Part shown: positions 6,670-16,577 of the stretch, piece by piece | Position numbering within the stretch: position 1 is the first letter of the stretch | How the letters are laid out: every line of letters starts with the position of its first letter | NCBI GenBank assembly: GCA_019120335.1 | Contig: DWVH01000021.1 | Coordinates: 1 to 60,216 of the forward strand | Reading direction: 5' to 3' | DNA length: 60,216 bases | Origin: Candidatus Enterococcus stercoripullorum | GTDB lineage: Bacteria > Bacillota > Bacilli > Lactobacillales > Enterococcaceae | Translations under genes and position numbers: made by a program | The notes under the pieces: model-generated | What the model was told of the DNA's origin: nothing | The model's input: the letters and a program-made list of their open reading frames with translations, nothing else | The model's database searches: none

Positions 6670-9210
6670 GTGTCAACGATTTACGCTATTGTTGATTTAG
6701 AAACTACTGGTACAGATGTTTTAAAAGATCAAATGATTCAATTTGCATGTACCCTAGTTCAGGATAATCAGATTTTACATACTTTTTCAACCGATATTAA
6801 TCCTGGTTTTGCGGTTCCCAAAAATATTCAGCATTTAACCGGGTTAACCAATCGTCGTCTAGTAAAAGCACCTTATTTTGAAGATGTTGCCTTGATAATT
6901 GCCAATATTTTGCAAGATACAGTATTTGTTGCACACAATGTCCACTTTGATTATCAGTTTTTGTCAAATACATTTGTGAAATATGGATTTGAACCGTTAA
7001 CGATACCGGCAATTGATACGGTGGATTTAGCACAAATCTTTTTACCTATGCAGTCTAGTTATCGTTTGAATGATTTAGTGACAAACCTAGGTATCAGTCA
7101 TGAAAATCCTCATCAAGCAGATAGTGATGCAGAGGTAACGGCAGAATTATTTTTATATTTAGTGCAAATTATAGAAGATTTACCTATCAAAACTTTGACA
7201 CAGATTTGTCAAAGATGTGATTTGCTAAGTATGCAGACGGGGGATTTTATAAAAAAATGTCAGGAATTAAGACAGATACAAGGGAAATTAGCTACTAAGA
7301 TAGACGATTTAGAATTAGTAGAAGATATTTGGGTGAAAAAATCTCGTATCCACGCTCTAAAAATTCAACATTTAGTGAGTTATCCAAAAACCAAGAAGGC
7401 TAAAGAAAAAATTCTGGGTAAAAGCTTAAGTAATGAACAAGCTAAATTAATGAATCTTATCTATCAAAACCGCTATTCCTTAAAAAAAGAGCAATTAACA
7501 GAAGAAGTTACCATTGATGTGAATCAAGAGTTGTTGCATCCAGAAAATATGGTCTTACCACTTAGTTATTTTGCTCCAGAAGATTTGCCAGTTCTTCTAG
7601 GTTATGAATCGGATGTATGGTGGCAAAATTGGCAAAACGTGATAAGCAAATCTGATTCTCATACGTTAATAGCTGTGCATTATTATCCGGATGAACAATA
7701 TATTGATTTGCATCAATTTGCACAGTCATTAAGACAAATACCTAATCAAAAATTCACCTCTATTTTACAAATGATGATACTAGTATGGCTAACGCAGACA
7801 GATACCGGATCGTTGGTTGAATTAGGACTTTATCAACAATCACATAGCTTTTTTAAACAAGTGAATTGTCAATCAGCAAACTTTAATTCTGATTCTTATT
7901 ATTTAAAGCGACGTAATATTGAGATGCAACGCGCACAGGTCGTTTTATTTCGCCAAAATGATGTTTTACTTGCTGACTTTGATGAGGTGTTTCAAGATTT
8001 TGCTTATCGTCAAGTGATATTTGAAGAGGCGCAATATTTGTTGCCATTACAAAAATTCAATCACCAACGTGTAGATATCCAAAACTTGCAAAAATTAATC
8101 AATCAAGTATTAAAAGCAGAAAACCATCCAGAAATTGCCAGCATCTTATCACTGATAAATGACTTTCAACGGCAAGTGTTTGATCAATGGGTGTCATTTG
8201 TGTCAGTCAAACGATTTAATGAAAGTGAATTTGCTGCCTTGCCCCAAAGTTTTCAGCGCCAATTAAAGCAATTACTGAATTATTATGAAGAATTTATTTC
8301 GTACGTTTCATCTTCAAATATTAGAGAAATTGCTCCTGTTGTTTTGAACATCGTACAACAATTTCAGTTGTTACTTGCGTGGTTTCGCGATTTTCAAGAA
8401 ACAACAGTGCATAGTTGGTTTTTAGAAAAAAATCATTTGCTTTTTATTCGTTATGACTTCACCAATACGATAGATACGCTTTCAACAAATGCAGTCAAAA
8501 TCTTTATTGGAAATCATTTAAGCTTGCCATATCAAAAAAAATATTTTGCAGAAAAATTGGCTTTAAACAATCACAAAATAAAGCAACTAAAAGAAAAAGA
8601 GAGAATATTTTTGCCGCGTATTGAAATAGTTCAAAAAGGTATTTCAATTCCAGAAGTAACAAATGAAGAATTTGGTCAGTATATTGTTAAAATCCTCGTG
8701 CACGAAATTTTGAATCAACAAGGTTCGACACTAGTACTTTTCAATTCTAAAGAGATCTTGCGTTATGTGTATGAGAAGACTAGTGAACTGATGAATCAAG
8801 CGGGTATAGAGTTGTTTGCGCTAGGACAGAATACCAGTTTGTCAAAAATAAAGAAACGTTATGAAGCAAGTGATAATCAATTGGTATTTTTGTTAAATTC
8901 ATATTTAGATGATTCATTTTTAGCTGATTTTCATTTTAAGCGTGTGGTGTTGACCCGTTTACCTTTCCATAATCCTAGTGAGCCTTTAACTCTTGCTTAT
9001 CAAAAGTATTTGGAAAAACTAGATATCGATGCGTTTCAACGTGAGGCATTACCAACAGCGGGAATTCGTTTAGCGAGATGTTTGGATTTAGTAGCAAATC
9101 AATCTGATGCAAAACTACTCATTTTAGATAAACGACTCATTTCGACTACTTATGGGAAGAAGTTACAAAAAATTTTACCGAAACCTTGTGAGTACGAGGG
9201 AAAGACTTAA
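6670..9210 (+). CDS. dinG: DinG-like protein: active-looking DEDDh exonuclease fused to a degenerate helicase
   Basis: An 846-residue homologue of Gram-positive DinG. Residues 1-180 are a DEDDh (DnaQ-fold) exonuclease with all motifs: D9-E11 in DLETTG, AHNVHFD at 88-94, HQADSD at 148-153. The remainder aligns in layout with the XPD-like helicase half but the signature motifs are gone: no Walker A (GxGK[ST]) follows the LSNEQ segment near residue 255, the DEAH box is replaced by FEEAQ (451-455), and the usual QGxGRxIR motif VI is lost in the stretch after ALPTAGIR. The closing LDKRLISTTYGKKL block typical of DinG remains. ATP-driven unwinding is therefore unlikely; nuclease activity is likely. 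The start is GTG behind GAAAGAAGG. The tseB-aspB-asnS genes follow as in Bacillus. Confidence 0.85.
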   Translation: MSTIYAIVDLETTGTDVLKDQMIQFACTLVQDNQILHTFSTDINPGFAVPKNIQHLTGLTNRRLVKAPYFEDVALIIANILQDTVFVAHNVHFDYQFLSNTFVKYGFEPLTIPAIDTVDLAQIFLPMQSSYRLNDLVTNLGISHENPHQADSDAEVTAELFLYLVQIIEDLPIKTLTQICQRCDLLSMQTGDFIKKCQELRQIQGKLATKIDDLELVEDIWVKKSRIHALKIQHLVSYPKTKKAKEKILGKSLSNEQAKLMNLIYQNRYSLKKEQLTEEVTIDVNQELLHPENMVLPLSYFAPEDLPVLLGYESDVWWQNWQNVISKSDSHTLIAVHYYPDEQYIDLHQFAQSLRQIPNQKFTSILQMMILVWLTQTDTGSLVELGLYQQSHSFFKQVNCQSANFNSDSYYLKRRNIEMQRAQVVLFRQNDVLLADFDEVFQDFAYRQVIFEEAQYLLPLQKFNHQRVDIQNLQKLINQVLKAENHPEIASILSLINDFQRQVFDQWVSFVSVKRFNESEFAALPQSFQRQLKQLLNYYEEFISYVSSSNIREIAPVVLNIVQQFQLLLAWFRDFQETTVHSWFLEKNHLLFIRYDFTNTIDTLSTNAVKIFIGNHLSLPYQKKYFAEKLALNNHKIKQLKEKERIFLPRIEIVQKGISIPEVTNEEFGQYIVKILVHEILNQQGSTLVLFNSKEILRYVYEKTSELMNQAGIELFALGQNTSLSKIKKRYEASDNQLVFLLNSYLDDSFLADFHFKRVVLTRLPFHNPSEPLTLAYQKYLEKLDIDAFQREALPTAGIRLARCLDLVANQSDAKLLILDKRLISTTYGKKLQKILPKPCEYEGKT

Positions 9211-9306
9211 AAATTTGTAAATTCCTATTTTTTTGTAAAACTTATGCAAAGAATCTGCTATAATGAAAACATTAGAATTAAAAGCTAGATTAGGGGTGGG
9301 CAAAAT

Positions 9307-9789
9307 TTGCATGCTGAAGATGCACGTGAAAAACGTATAAATCAAATATTGATAATAGGTATATATATTATGCTGGGTGTTATCTTATTTACGAGCATAT
9401 TTTACTTGAAAGCAACCAAATCCTATCGACACGCCAGAAGTGAAGCAATACAAATTGCAACACAGTATGGTAGATTAGATCAAGTAGATGACTTTTATTG
9501 GTTTAATCGCCAAAATACTTATTTCTCAGTGGGTGGAAAAGACGCAAAGGGTGAAGCAAGATATGTCATTATTGCGCAAAAAGGCGGCAAAGTACAAGTG
9601 GTGAATCAAAAAGATGGATATAATGAAGATGAAATTCGTCAAGTCTTTGCAAAAGTCCATCCAAATCAGACCATATTAAAAGCCACCCTTGGTTTATACA
9701 AAAAACATATTGTCTGGGAAATCGTTTCAAAACAGAATCAGTATTATTTGTTTGACTTTAAATCTGGTCAAGCAATTGAAAATACTTAA
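9307..9789 (+). CDS. tseB: TseB/YpmB-like membrane protein (cell-wall elongation regulator family)
   Basis: A 160-residue protein with a short cytoplasmic N-terminus, one membrane segment (about residues 12-34) and an extracytoplasmic domain of the YpmB/TseB type. In B. subtilis this protein works with the class A/B penicillin-binding machinery in wall elongation. Assignment rests on topology, size and the conserved position between dinG and aspB. The start is TTG at 9307: AGGGGTGG lies seven bases before it, whereas the ATG at 9311 is out of frame. Confidence 0.75.
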   Translation: MHAEDAREKRINQILIIGIYIMLGVILFTSIFYLKATKSYRHARSEAIQIATQYGRLDQVDDFYWFNRQNTYFSVGGKDAKGEARYVIIAQKGGKVQVVNQKDGYNEDEIRQVFAKVHPNQTILKATLGLYKKHIVWEIVSKQNQYYLFDFKSGQAIENT

Positions 9790-9833
9790 GGTTTATGAAT
9801 TGTTGGATAAAAAATATAAAAAGGATGAGGAAA

Positions 9834-11021
9834 ATGAAATTATCTACAAAGGTCCAAAATTTAGCGCCGTCAGTAACTTTGCAAGCGGCGGCAAGAGCAA
9901 AAGAATTAAAAGCACAAGGTCTAGATGTTCTAAGTTTAACAGTTGGTCAGCCTGATTTTGTCACACCTAAAAATATTGAAGAGGCTGCCATTGCTGCGAT
10001 TCAATCAGGTGAGGCTAGTTTTTACACACAATCTGCAGGTATTCCTGAACTCCGTCAAGCTATCGTCGCTTACATGAAGGATAATTATGGGTTAGATTAT
10101 TCGGTCAATCAAACAATTGTAACCGATGGCGCAAAGTTTGCATTATACTTACTTTTCCAAACGATTTTGGATGAAGGGGATGAAGTCATTATTCCGGTTC
10201 CTTATTGGGTAAGTTACGCAGAACAAGTGCGTTTGGCTTCTGGTGTCCCTGTTTTTGCCAAGACGGATGAAGAAAAAGGCTTTAAAGTTACCGTTGAGCA
10301 CTTGGATGAAGTCTTGACGAAACGTACAAAAGCGATTATCATTAATTCGCCTTCTAATCCAACGGGAATGATTTATTCAAAAGAAGAATTATTAACGATT
10401 GGACAATGGGCGGTTAAAAATAAAGTATTAATTGTTGCAGACGATATCTATGGCCGCTTGATTTATGGTGATAATCAATTCACTTCCATGGCGATGCTAA
10501 CACCAGAAATCCGTCAAAATACTATTGTGATTAATGGGGTATCTAAAACATATGCTATGACGGGTTGGCGCATTGGTTTTGCTGTAGGGGATGAAGAAAT
10601 CATACAAGGAATGATTCGCCTAGCTAGTCAATCAACAAGTAATCCAACAGCGGTTAGTCAATATGCGGCTGTTGAGGCTTTAACTGGAAGTCAAGTGTCC
10701 GTAGAGGAAATGCGTTTAGTTTTTGAAGAAAGATTAAACCGTTTATATCCATTATTGTGTGAAATTCCAGGCTTTAAGGTCCAAAAACCACAAGCAGCCT
10801 TTTATTTCTTTATTAATATAAGTGAAACTTTAAAAAATTGTGGGTATCAAGAAGCTACCAGTTTTGTAGAAGATTTATTAAACGAAGCACATGTTGCTGT
10901 TGTGACGGGTGCGGGATTTGGAATGGACCAATATATTCGTATCAGTTATGCAACAGACTGGGCTACTTTAGAAAAAAGTTCACAACGTATCAAAGCATTT
11001 GTCGAAAGTAAAATGCAATAG
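9834..11021 (+). CDS. aspB: Aspartate aminotransferase (class I, PLP-dependent)
   Basis: A 395-residue fold-type I aminotransferase of the Bacillus AspB subgroup that interconverts aspartate/2-oxoglutarate and oxaloacetate/glutamate. Visible features: LTVGQPDFVTP near the N-terminus, VPYWVSY, SPSNPTGMIY, DDIYGRLIY, the PLP-binding lysine in GVSKTYAMTGWRIGF, and the substrate-carboxylate arginine in YIRISYA. The ATG at 9834 is preferred over an upstream in-frame codon because AAGGATGAGG lies just before it. It follows tseB closely and precedes asnS, so aspartate synthesis and asparaginyl-tRNA formation are encoded side by side. Confidence 0.93.
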   Translation: MKLSTKVQNLAPSVTLQAAARAKELKAQGLDVLSLTVGQPDFVTPKNIEEAAIAAIQSGEASFYTQSAGIPELRQAIVAYMKDNYGLDYSVNQTIVTDGAKFALYLLFQTILDEGDEVIIPVPYWVSYAEQVRLASGVPVFAKTDEEKGFKVTVEHLDEVLTKRTKAIIINSPSNPTGMIYSKEELLTIGQWAVKNKVLIVADDIYGRLIYGDNQFTSMAMLTPEIRQNTIVINGVSKTYAMTGWRIGFAVGDEEIIQGMIRLASQSTSNPTAVSQYAAVEALTGSQVSVEEMRLVFEERLNRLYPLLCEIPGFKVQKPQAAFYFFINISETLKNCGYQEATSFVEDLLNEAHVAVVTGAGFGMDQYIRISYATDWATLEKSSQRIKAFVESKMQ

Positions 11022-11064
11022 ATGCGTTAATATATAATTGTTAGTATAGATTGGAGAGACTCTC

Positions 11065-12363
11065 GTGAAACAAATTCAAATTGTTGATTCAAAAGAGCAC
11101 GTTGGGGAAGTTGTCAAGATTGGTGCTTGGGTAGCAAATAAACGCTCAAGTGGTAAAATTGCTTTCTTACAACTAAGAGACGGAACTGCTTATTTTCAAG
11201 GAGTAGTAGTTAAAAGTGAAGTGCCTGAAGAAGTATTTCAATTAGCAAAAGGACTAAATCAGGAAACTTCTGTCTGGGTTACTGGTGAGATTAGAGAAGA
11301 TTCTCGTTCAAAATTTGGTTATGAAATAGGGATTACAGATATTGAAGTGATTGGAGAAAGCCATGAATATCCAATTACACCGAAAGAACACGGAACAGAC
11401 TTTTTAATGGATCATCGTCATTTATGGTTGCGTTCTTCAAGACAACATGCCATTATGCAAATTCGTAATGAAATTATTCGAGCTTCTTATGAATTCTTCA
11501 ATAATCATGGTTTTGTAAAAGTAGATCCACCAATTCTAACCGGATCCGCTCCAGAAGGGACTACGGATTTATTTGAAACAAACTACTTTGATCATAAAGC
11601 CTATCTATCTCAATCAGGTCAGCTATATATGGAAGCTGCAGCAATGGCAATGGGCAAAGTCTTCTCATTTGGCCCAACTTTCCGTGCTGAGAAATCAAAA
11701 ACACGTCGTCATTTGATTGAATTCTGGATGATTGAACCAGAAATGGCCTTTATGCATCAAGAAGAAAGTTTAGAGATTCAAGAACAATATGTTGCATACT
11801 TAGTACAAAATGTTTTAGATCATTGTGATTATGCTTTACATGTTTTAGGTCGTGATCGTAGCGTATTAGAAAAATATACCAAACTACCATATGCACGTAT
11901 TAGCTATGATGAAGCGATTGAACGATTACAAGCAAATGGTTTTGATGACATTAAGTGGGGGGATGATTTTGGTTCACCACATGAAACCTTTATCGCAAAT
12001 TCATTCGAACAACCAGTGTTTATCATGAACTATCCTAAAGCCATTAAACCATTCTATATGAAACCACATCCAACAAGAGATGATGTTGTTGTATGTGCCG
12101 ATTTAATTGCGCCAGAAGGTTACGGTGAAATTATTGGTGGTTCTGAAAGAGCAACGGATTACGATTACTTGTTAGAGCAAATTCGTCAAGCTGGCTTAAA
12201 TGAAGAAGAATATTCATGGTATCTAGATTTACGTAAATATGGAACAGTTCCACATTCTGGTTTTGGTTTAGGTTTAGAACGTACAGTTACTTGGATTGCA
12301 GGGATTGACCATGTGCGTGAAGCTATTCCATTCCCACGTTTATTAAATCGTATTTATCCATAA
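11065..12363 (+). CDS. asnS: Asparaginyl-tRNA synthetase
   Basis: A class IIb aminoacyl-tRNA synthetase (432 residues, normal length) that charges tRNA-Asn. An OB-fold anticodon-binding domain occupies about residues 1-110 ([24 protein letters not shown]). The catalytic core has motif 2 ([19 protein letters not shown]) and motif 3 ([15 protein letters not shown]). The Asn-type signature [11 protein letters not shown] separates it from AspRS. GTG start behind GGAGAG. It is the last gene of the dinG-tseB-aspB-asnS block and ends at a terminator. No T-box leader is seen. Confidence 0.96.
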   Translation: MKQIQIVDSKEHVGEVVKIGAWVANKRSSGKIAFLQLRDGTAYFQGVVVKSEVPEEVFQLAKGLNQETSVWVTGEIREDSRSKFGYEIGITDIEVIGESHEYPITPKEHGTDFLMDHRHLWLRSSRQHAIMQIRNEIIRASYEFFNNHGFVKVDPPILTGSAPEGTTDLFETNYFDHKAYLSQSGQLYMEAAAMAMGKVFSFGPTFRAEKSKTRRHLIEFWMIEPEMAFMHQEESLEIQEQYVAYLVQNVLDHCDYALHVLGRDRSVLEKYTKLPYARISYDEAIERLQANGFDDIKWGDDFGSPHETFIANSFEQPVFIMNYPKAIKPFYMKPHPTRDDVVVCADLIAPEGYGEIIGGSERATDYDYLLEQIRQAGLNEEEYSWYLDLRKYGTVPHSGFGLGLERTVTWIAGIDHVREAIPFPRLLNRIYP

Positions 12364-12373
12364 GACAGCAGTT

Positions 12374-12404
12374 ACCGACTTACCAGATGTAGGTCGGTTT
12401 TTTT
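12374..12404 (+). terminator. Terminator of asnS
   Basis: ACCGACTTAC (12374-12383) pairs with GTAGGTCGGT (12389-12398), loop CAGAT, then seven or more T. Confidence 0.9.
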
Positions 12405-12443
12405 GGAATAAAAGCGGAAAGATTAAAACTTTCTAAATAATGA

Positions 12444-12472
12444 TTGCCTTTTCTTTATTCATTCGCTACAAT
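12444..12472 (+). promoter_or_regulatory. Promoter of the gtrA-like gene
   Basis: TTGCCT (12444-12449) and TACAAT (12467-12472) are 17 bases apart. This promoter lies inside a longer in-frame reading of the gene and shows that translation begins later, at 12503. Confidence 0.65.
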
Positions 12473-12502
12473 AGTCTGGTACGAATAAAGTGGAGTTTTG
12501 AC

Positions 12503-12934
12503 ATGACTTATACAAAAAAATTAAAGCAATATTTAGAAGAAAAAAATCTTTGGGAAGTTTTTTCTTACCTATTCTTTGGCGGTTGTACTTTTGTTGTTAA
12601 TTTTATTGCCTACTTCTTGTTCAAAGATTTATTACATCTTAACTATATTTTGGCTAATTTAATTGCTTGGATACTTTCAGTACTTTTTGCCTATATTACT
12701 AATAAGCTATATGTTTTTGAATCTAGAGGGAAAGCCTTTAAGCAAAATTTAAAAGAATTATTTTTATTTTTTGCTGCACGTATTTTAACATTGGGCTTTG
12801 ATATGGGTTCGTTATCTTTTTGTTTGGAAATATTAAAGACAAGTGATTTCATTGCAAAATTTGTTTCCCAGTTTATTGTGATTTTATCGAATTATATCTT
12901 TAGTAAATTGATTATTTTTAAAAAATCAAAATAG
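12503..12934 (+). CDS. GtrA family membrane protein
   Basis: A 143-residue integral membrane protein with four predicted membrane segments. It belongs to the GtrA/DPMS1 family, whose members help move lipid-linked sugars across the membrane for wall polysaccharide or teichoic acid glycosylation. The family pattern is seen in YLFFGGCTFVVNFIAYFLF, in IAWILSVLFAYITNKLYVF near the second segment and in the closing SNYIFSKLIIF. The ATG at 12503 has TGGAG seven bases before it. No glycosyltransferase partner is adjacent, so the substrate is unknown. Confidence 0.85.
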   Translation: MTYTKKLKQYLEEKNLWEVFSYLFFGGCTFVVNFIAYFLFKDLLHLNYILANLIAWILSVLFAYITNKLYVFESRGKAFKQNLKELFLFFAARILTLGFDMGSLSFCLEILKTSDFIAKFVSQFIVILSNYIFSKLIIFKKSK

Positions 12935-12997
12935 GTTTTAAAATCAAAATGTATCGTGTATAATAAAGCAAGTTAAGTATATTAAGGAGGCGTAGAT

Positions 12998-14203
12998 TTG
13001 AATTCAACAAATCAACAAAAAAAGCCGACGACCACCAATCCGTCTACGAGTCAGGATAATCGTTCACAGATGAGTAGAACTTCTGCAACTGCTCGTGCAA
13101 AACAGAAAAAGGAACGCCGAATTAGTCGACGAAATACGGAAGACCGCATTGTGAATAAAATAGTTACGATTGTTGTCGTTGTATTAGTTTTGATTATTTC
13201 TATTTTAGGCTTTACAGTCTTTCGCTATGTCCAATCGAGCCTTAATCCGCTAGATCCACAAAGCAATGAAAAGATAGAGATCACAATTCCAACAGGCTCT
13301 TCCAATAAACAAATTGGTGAAATTTTAGAAAAAGGGCACATTATCAAGAGCGGTTTAGTATTTAACTACTATACAAAGTTTAATAATTTAACTGGTTTTC
13401 AAGCCGGAACGTATAAATTAAGTCCAAGTATGACGCTTGATGGGATTAGTAAGAAGTTGCAAGGTGGCAATGGTTTAAGTGTGGCTGATGCGAAGTTGAC
13501 CATTCCAGAAGGTTTTACTATTGAACAAATAGCAGATAAGTTGGCTGATAAAACGAAATTAGGTAAAAAAGACTTTCTTGCTTTGATGAAAGATGATCAA
13601 TTCTTCCAAGAGATGCAAGCTAAATATCCTAAGTTATTAGAGTCTGCGGCAAGTGCTACCGATGTTCGATATCGTTTAGAGGGTTATTTATTCCCAGCAA
13701 CTTATGATTATCTCAATAAAATGACCTTGAAAGATTTAGTGGGGCAAATGATCGCCAAGACGGATGCGGTAATGCAAAATTATTATGATACTATTGCGGC
13801 AAAAAATATGACGGTTCAACAAGTGCTAACATTAGCTTCTTTAGTCGAAAAAGAAGGTGTCAGCGATACGGATCGCAAAAATATTGCACAGGTATTTTAT
13901 AATCGTCTAGCGCAAAATATGCCATTACAATCTGATATTTCTGTGCTATATGCATTGAATGAAACGAAAGAAACTGTTACAATTAAGGACACTCAAATAG
14001 ATTCACCTTATAATTTATATTTGAATACAGGATATGGACCTGGACCGTTTAATAACCCAGGAGAAAAGGCAATCCAAGCAGTCTTAAATCCAATTCAAAA
14101 TGATTATCTATATTTTGTTGCTGATGTGAAAACAGGACAAGTATATTTTGCTAAAACATTAGAAGAACACAATGCTTTAGTTGAAAAATATGTGAATCAA
14201 TAA
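12998..14203 (+). CDS. mltG: Endolytic murein transglycosylase MltG
   Basis: Membrane-anchored lytic transglycosylase (401 residues) that cuts nascent glycan strands and sets their length during wall synthesis. A cytoplasmic Ser/Thr/Lys-rich N-terminal tail of about 50 residues precedes one membrane helix (about 53-75). A LysM-like subdomain (EITIPTGSSNKQIGEIL) and the YceG catalytic domain follow, with catalytic Glu284 in ASLVEKEG and the conserved SPYNLYLNTGYGPGPFNNPG segment. Start TTG at 12998, with AAGGAGG at 12984-12990. It is followed by greA, the same order as in other enterococci and streptococci. Confidence 0.94.
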   Translation: MNSTNQQKKPTTTNPSTSQDNRSQMSRTSATARAKQKKERRISRRNTEDRIVNKIVTIVVVVLVLIISILGFTVFRYVQSSLNPLDPQSNEKIEITIPTGSSNKQIGEILEKGHIIKSGLVFNYYTKFNNLTGFQAGTYKLSPSMTLDGISKKLQGGNGLSVADAKLTIPEGFTIEQIADKLADKTKLGKKDFLALMKDDQFFQEMQAKYPKLLESAASATDVRYRLEGYLFPATYDYLNKMTLKDLVGQMIAKTDAVMQNYYDTIAAKNMTVQQVLTLASLVEKEGVSDTDRKNIAQVFYNRLAQNMPLQSDISVLYALNETKETVTIKDTQIDSPYNLYLNTGYGPGPFNNPGEKAIQAVLNPIQNDYLYFVADVKTGQVYFAKTLEEHNALVEKYVNQ

Positions 14204-14232
14204 CAATGATGTACAATAAAGGAGAATAATAG

Positions 14233-14706
14233 ATGGTAGAAAAAGTATATCCAATGACACAAGAAGGGAAAGAAAAATTAGAACGTGAATTAGAAGAATT
14301 AAAAACAGTTAAACGCGGTGAAATTATTGAGCGTATTAAAATCGCGCGTAGTTTTGGTGACTTATCTGAAAACTCAGAGTATGAATCTGCAAAAGATGAA
14401 CAAGCTTTTGTAGAAGGTCGAATTACTACTTTAGAAAACATGATTCGTTTTGCACAGATTATAGATAACGACAATGTTGCTCAAGATGAAGTTTCAATTG
14501 GTAAAACGGTTGTCTTTAAAGAGTTGCCTGATGGAGAAGAAGAAGAGTATACCATTGTTGGAAGTGCTGAATCTGATCCTTTTGCTGGTAAAATTTCCAA
14601 TGATTCACCTATTGCTCAAGCTTTAATTGGCAAAAAAGTGAATGATGAAGTAAATATTTCAACACCAGGTGGCGACTTCTTGGTAAAAATTATTTCTGTG
14701 AAATAG
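14233..14706 (+). CDS. greA: Transcription elongation factor GreA
   Basis: A 157-residue secondary-channel factor that stimulates RNA polymerase to cleave backtracked RNA. The N-terminal coiled coil ([25 protein letters not shown]) carries the acidic tip and the [18 protein letters not shown] signature. The C-terminal FKBP-like domain ends with the [16 protein letters not shown] segment. The length is standard and AAAGGAG precedes the ATG. It lies 29 bases after mltG. Confidence 0.97.
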   Translation: MVEKVYPMTQEGKEKLERELEELKTVKRGEIIERIKIARSFGDLSENSEYESAKDEQAFVEGRITTLENMIRFAQIIDNDNVAQDEVSIGKTVVFKELPDGEEEEYTIVGSAESDPFAGKISNDSPIAQALIGKKVNDEVNISTPGGDFLVKIISVK

Positions 14707-14714
14707 TAATGATT

Positions 14715-14746
14715 AAAGGGTACTATCGCTAGTCGATGGTACCTTT
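14715..14746 (+). terminator. Hairpin after greA (weak terminator or attenuator)
   Basis: AAAGGGTACTATCG (14715-14728) pairs with CGATGGTACCTTT (14734-14746) with one bulge and one wobble. There is no real T-run, so read-through into the lia genes is likely. Confidence 0.45.
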
Positions 14747-14769
14747 CTATATTATAAGGAGGTATGCAG

Positions 14770-15504
14770 TTGAAACTTAGTGCCTGGCGTTTTTTCTTTA
14801 TTGTCAATATTTTGTTATTGATTCTTTCTATCTGGCAAATTGTGGAAGATTCTAGCTTAACGGTAATCTTAATTTTAGGGACTTTAAGCTTATTTTTACA
14901 CTACCTACGTCGTAAAAAAGGAAAAAATACAAATTTGTTATTATGGTTGGGGCTTGTTCTCATTTTTATCAGCCTGATTAATAGTTATGCCTTTTGGCTA
15001 ATGCTAGTTTTTATTGTCTTATTTATTGGGATTAAAGGCTTTGAAATCGTTGATTTGGATTATGGCAATCTATTGTTTTGGCGTAAAAAAAATATCATTA
15101 TGGTCCAAACAAAAGAACCAAGTGAAGAAAAAGAATTTATTAGTAAAAAAAGCTACATCGGTATCCAAATGATTGGTAATGAAGTTTTTGAATTTGATGA
15201 TATTAATTTAACGATTTTTGCTGGTGATTCAATTATTGATTTAGGAAATACGATTTTACCTAAGGGCAAAAATGTCATTGTATTACGCAAAGGTTTTGGT
15301 CGTACTCGGATTTTAGTACCACAGGGCATTCAGATTGATATCTTACATGAGGCTTTTCGTGGTGAATTTCATTTCCAACAATACCATTATTCGCTAAATG
15401 CTGAAGAAGTAAAAATCCATGATATGAAATATGCTGAGAGTGAACGAAAGATTAAAATTATTTCTAATGTGATTATGGGTGATTTAGAGGTGATTCGCGT
15501 ATGA
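14770..15504 (+). CDS. liaF: LiaF-like regulator of the envelope-stress system
   Basis: A 244-residue membrane protein matching LiaF/VraT, the partner that holds the LiaS kinase in check until cell-wall antibiotics or membrane damage are sensed. Four hydrophobic segments lie within about residues 8-95. The C-terminal soluble beta domain (DUF2154-like) contains the DINLTIFAGDSIIDLGNTILPKG region and ends in IISNVIMGDLEVIRV. The ATG at 14764 is only one base after AAGGAGG (14756-14762), so the TTG at 14770 with seven-base spacing is the likely start. The gene overlaps liaS by four bases. Confidence 0.9.
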   Translation: MKLSAWRFFFIVNILLLILSIWQIVEDSSLTVILILGTLSLFLHYLRRKKGKNTNLLLWLGLVLIFISLINSYAFWLMLVFIVLFIGIKGFEIVDLDYGNLLFWRKKNIIMVQTKEPSEEKEFISKKSYIGIQMIGNEVFEFDDINLTIFAGDSIIDLGNTILPKGKNVIVLRKGFGRTRILVPQGIQIDILHEAFRGEFHFQQYHYSLNAEEVKIHDMKYAESERKIKIISNVIMGDLEVIRV

Positions 15505-16577
15505 GTAAGTCTAAAATTCTTCGCTGGGTCGCTTACCTTTCATTAACTTTCTTTTGGAGCTTCATTTTTGTATTATTTGCCTATTTTTTTGCTCAAGGGA
15601 ATAAGCAATGGATGCTACGGATATTATCTGCCAAAATATTATTTGTACCTATTATTGTTTATATTGCGCTATTAGCGATTCTATTAGCAATAGCGATGTG
15701 TTTAATTTATTTTTTCAAGCAAAAAGGTTTATTAGATCCAATTGAGCAACAAGTCAAAAAAATTAAGGAAGCACGTGTTGATGAATTTCAGCCTTTAGCA
15801 TTTAATAAATTAACAAAAGTTGAAAATTATCATCAAAAAGAGATTCTTGAAAGCTTAAATGAAATCCAAAAGCAAATTCAGATTATGACCTTAGACTTGC
15901 AAACAGAGCATCAAAAACAAGAGTTGCTTGAAGGGGAAAGTAAAGAAGAAATTCTTGAAAATGAACGTCATCGCTTAGCTAGAGAACTTCATGATTCTGT
16001 TTCTCAACAATTATTTGCTGCTATGATGATTATGTCTGCGTTAAATGAAACCATTGAACACGGAGAAAATATCACGGATTTTTCTAAACAAATTCAAATG
16101 GTCGCCAAAATACTATCTATGGCTCAATCCGAGATGCGTGCTTTGTTATTACATTTAAGACCAATTAATTTGGAAGGACGTAGTTTAAAACAAGGAATTG
16201 AACAGTTATTAGTAGAGTTACAATCAAAAGTTGAATTGAAGATAATCTATGTGGTGGATGAAGTATCCATTCAACCGTCTATTGAAAATGAATTGTTCCG
16301 TGTGGTGCAAGAATTATTATCCAATACTTTGCGTCATGCAAAAGCTTCTGAGCTCGAACTTTATTTAAATCAATCAGCGAAACAATTAGTTTTAAGGTTA
16401 CAAGACGATGGCGTAGGGTTTGATACCTCTAAGAAAAAAGCTGGAAGTTATGGATTGTTAAATGTAAAGGAACGTATTTCGAGTGTGGGGGGAACAGTCA
16501 AAATAATAAGTATCATAAATCAAGGAACAAGCATTGAAATAAAAATTCCTTTAATTGATAATGGGGTGATGAAATGA
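15501..16577 (+). CDS. liaS: Sensor histidine kinase LiaS/VraS
   Basis: A 358-residue intramembrane-sensing kinase. Two membrane helices (about 10-32 and 45-70) are joined by a very short outer loop, so it senses through the membrane or through LiaF. A HAMP/coiled-coil linker follows. The HisKA_3 box RLARELHDSVSQQLF carries phospho-accepting His164, and an HATPase domain shows NTLRHAKAS (N box) and DDGVGFD (G1). It starts in an ATGA overlap with liaF and ends in another with liaR, indicating translational coupling of all three. Confidence 0.95.
   Translation: MSKSKILRWVAYLSLTFFWSFIFVLFAYFFAQGNKQWMLRILSAKILFVPIIVYIALLAILLAIAMCLIYFFKQKGLLDPIEQQVKKIKEARVDEFQPLAFNKLTKVENYHQKEILESLNEIQKQIQIMTLDLQTEHQKQELLEGESKEEILENERHRLARELHDSVSQQLFAAMMIMSALNETIEHGENITDFSKQIQMVAKILSMAQSEMRALLLHLRPINLEGRSLKQGIEQLLVELQSKVELKIIYVVDEVSIQPSIENELFRVVQELLSNTLRHAKASELELYLNQSAKQLVLRLQDDGVGFDTSKKKAGSYGLLNVKERISSVGGTVKIISIINQGTSIEIKIPLIDNGVMK

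Noticed and set aside
11022-11064. T-box leader before asnS
   Set aside because: Only 43 bases separate aspB and asnS, too short for a T-box, and no T-box consensus is seen.
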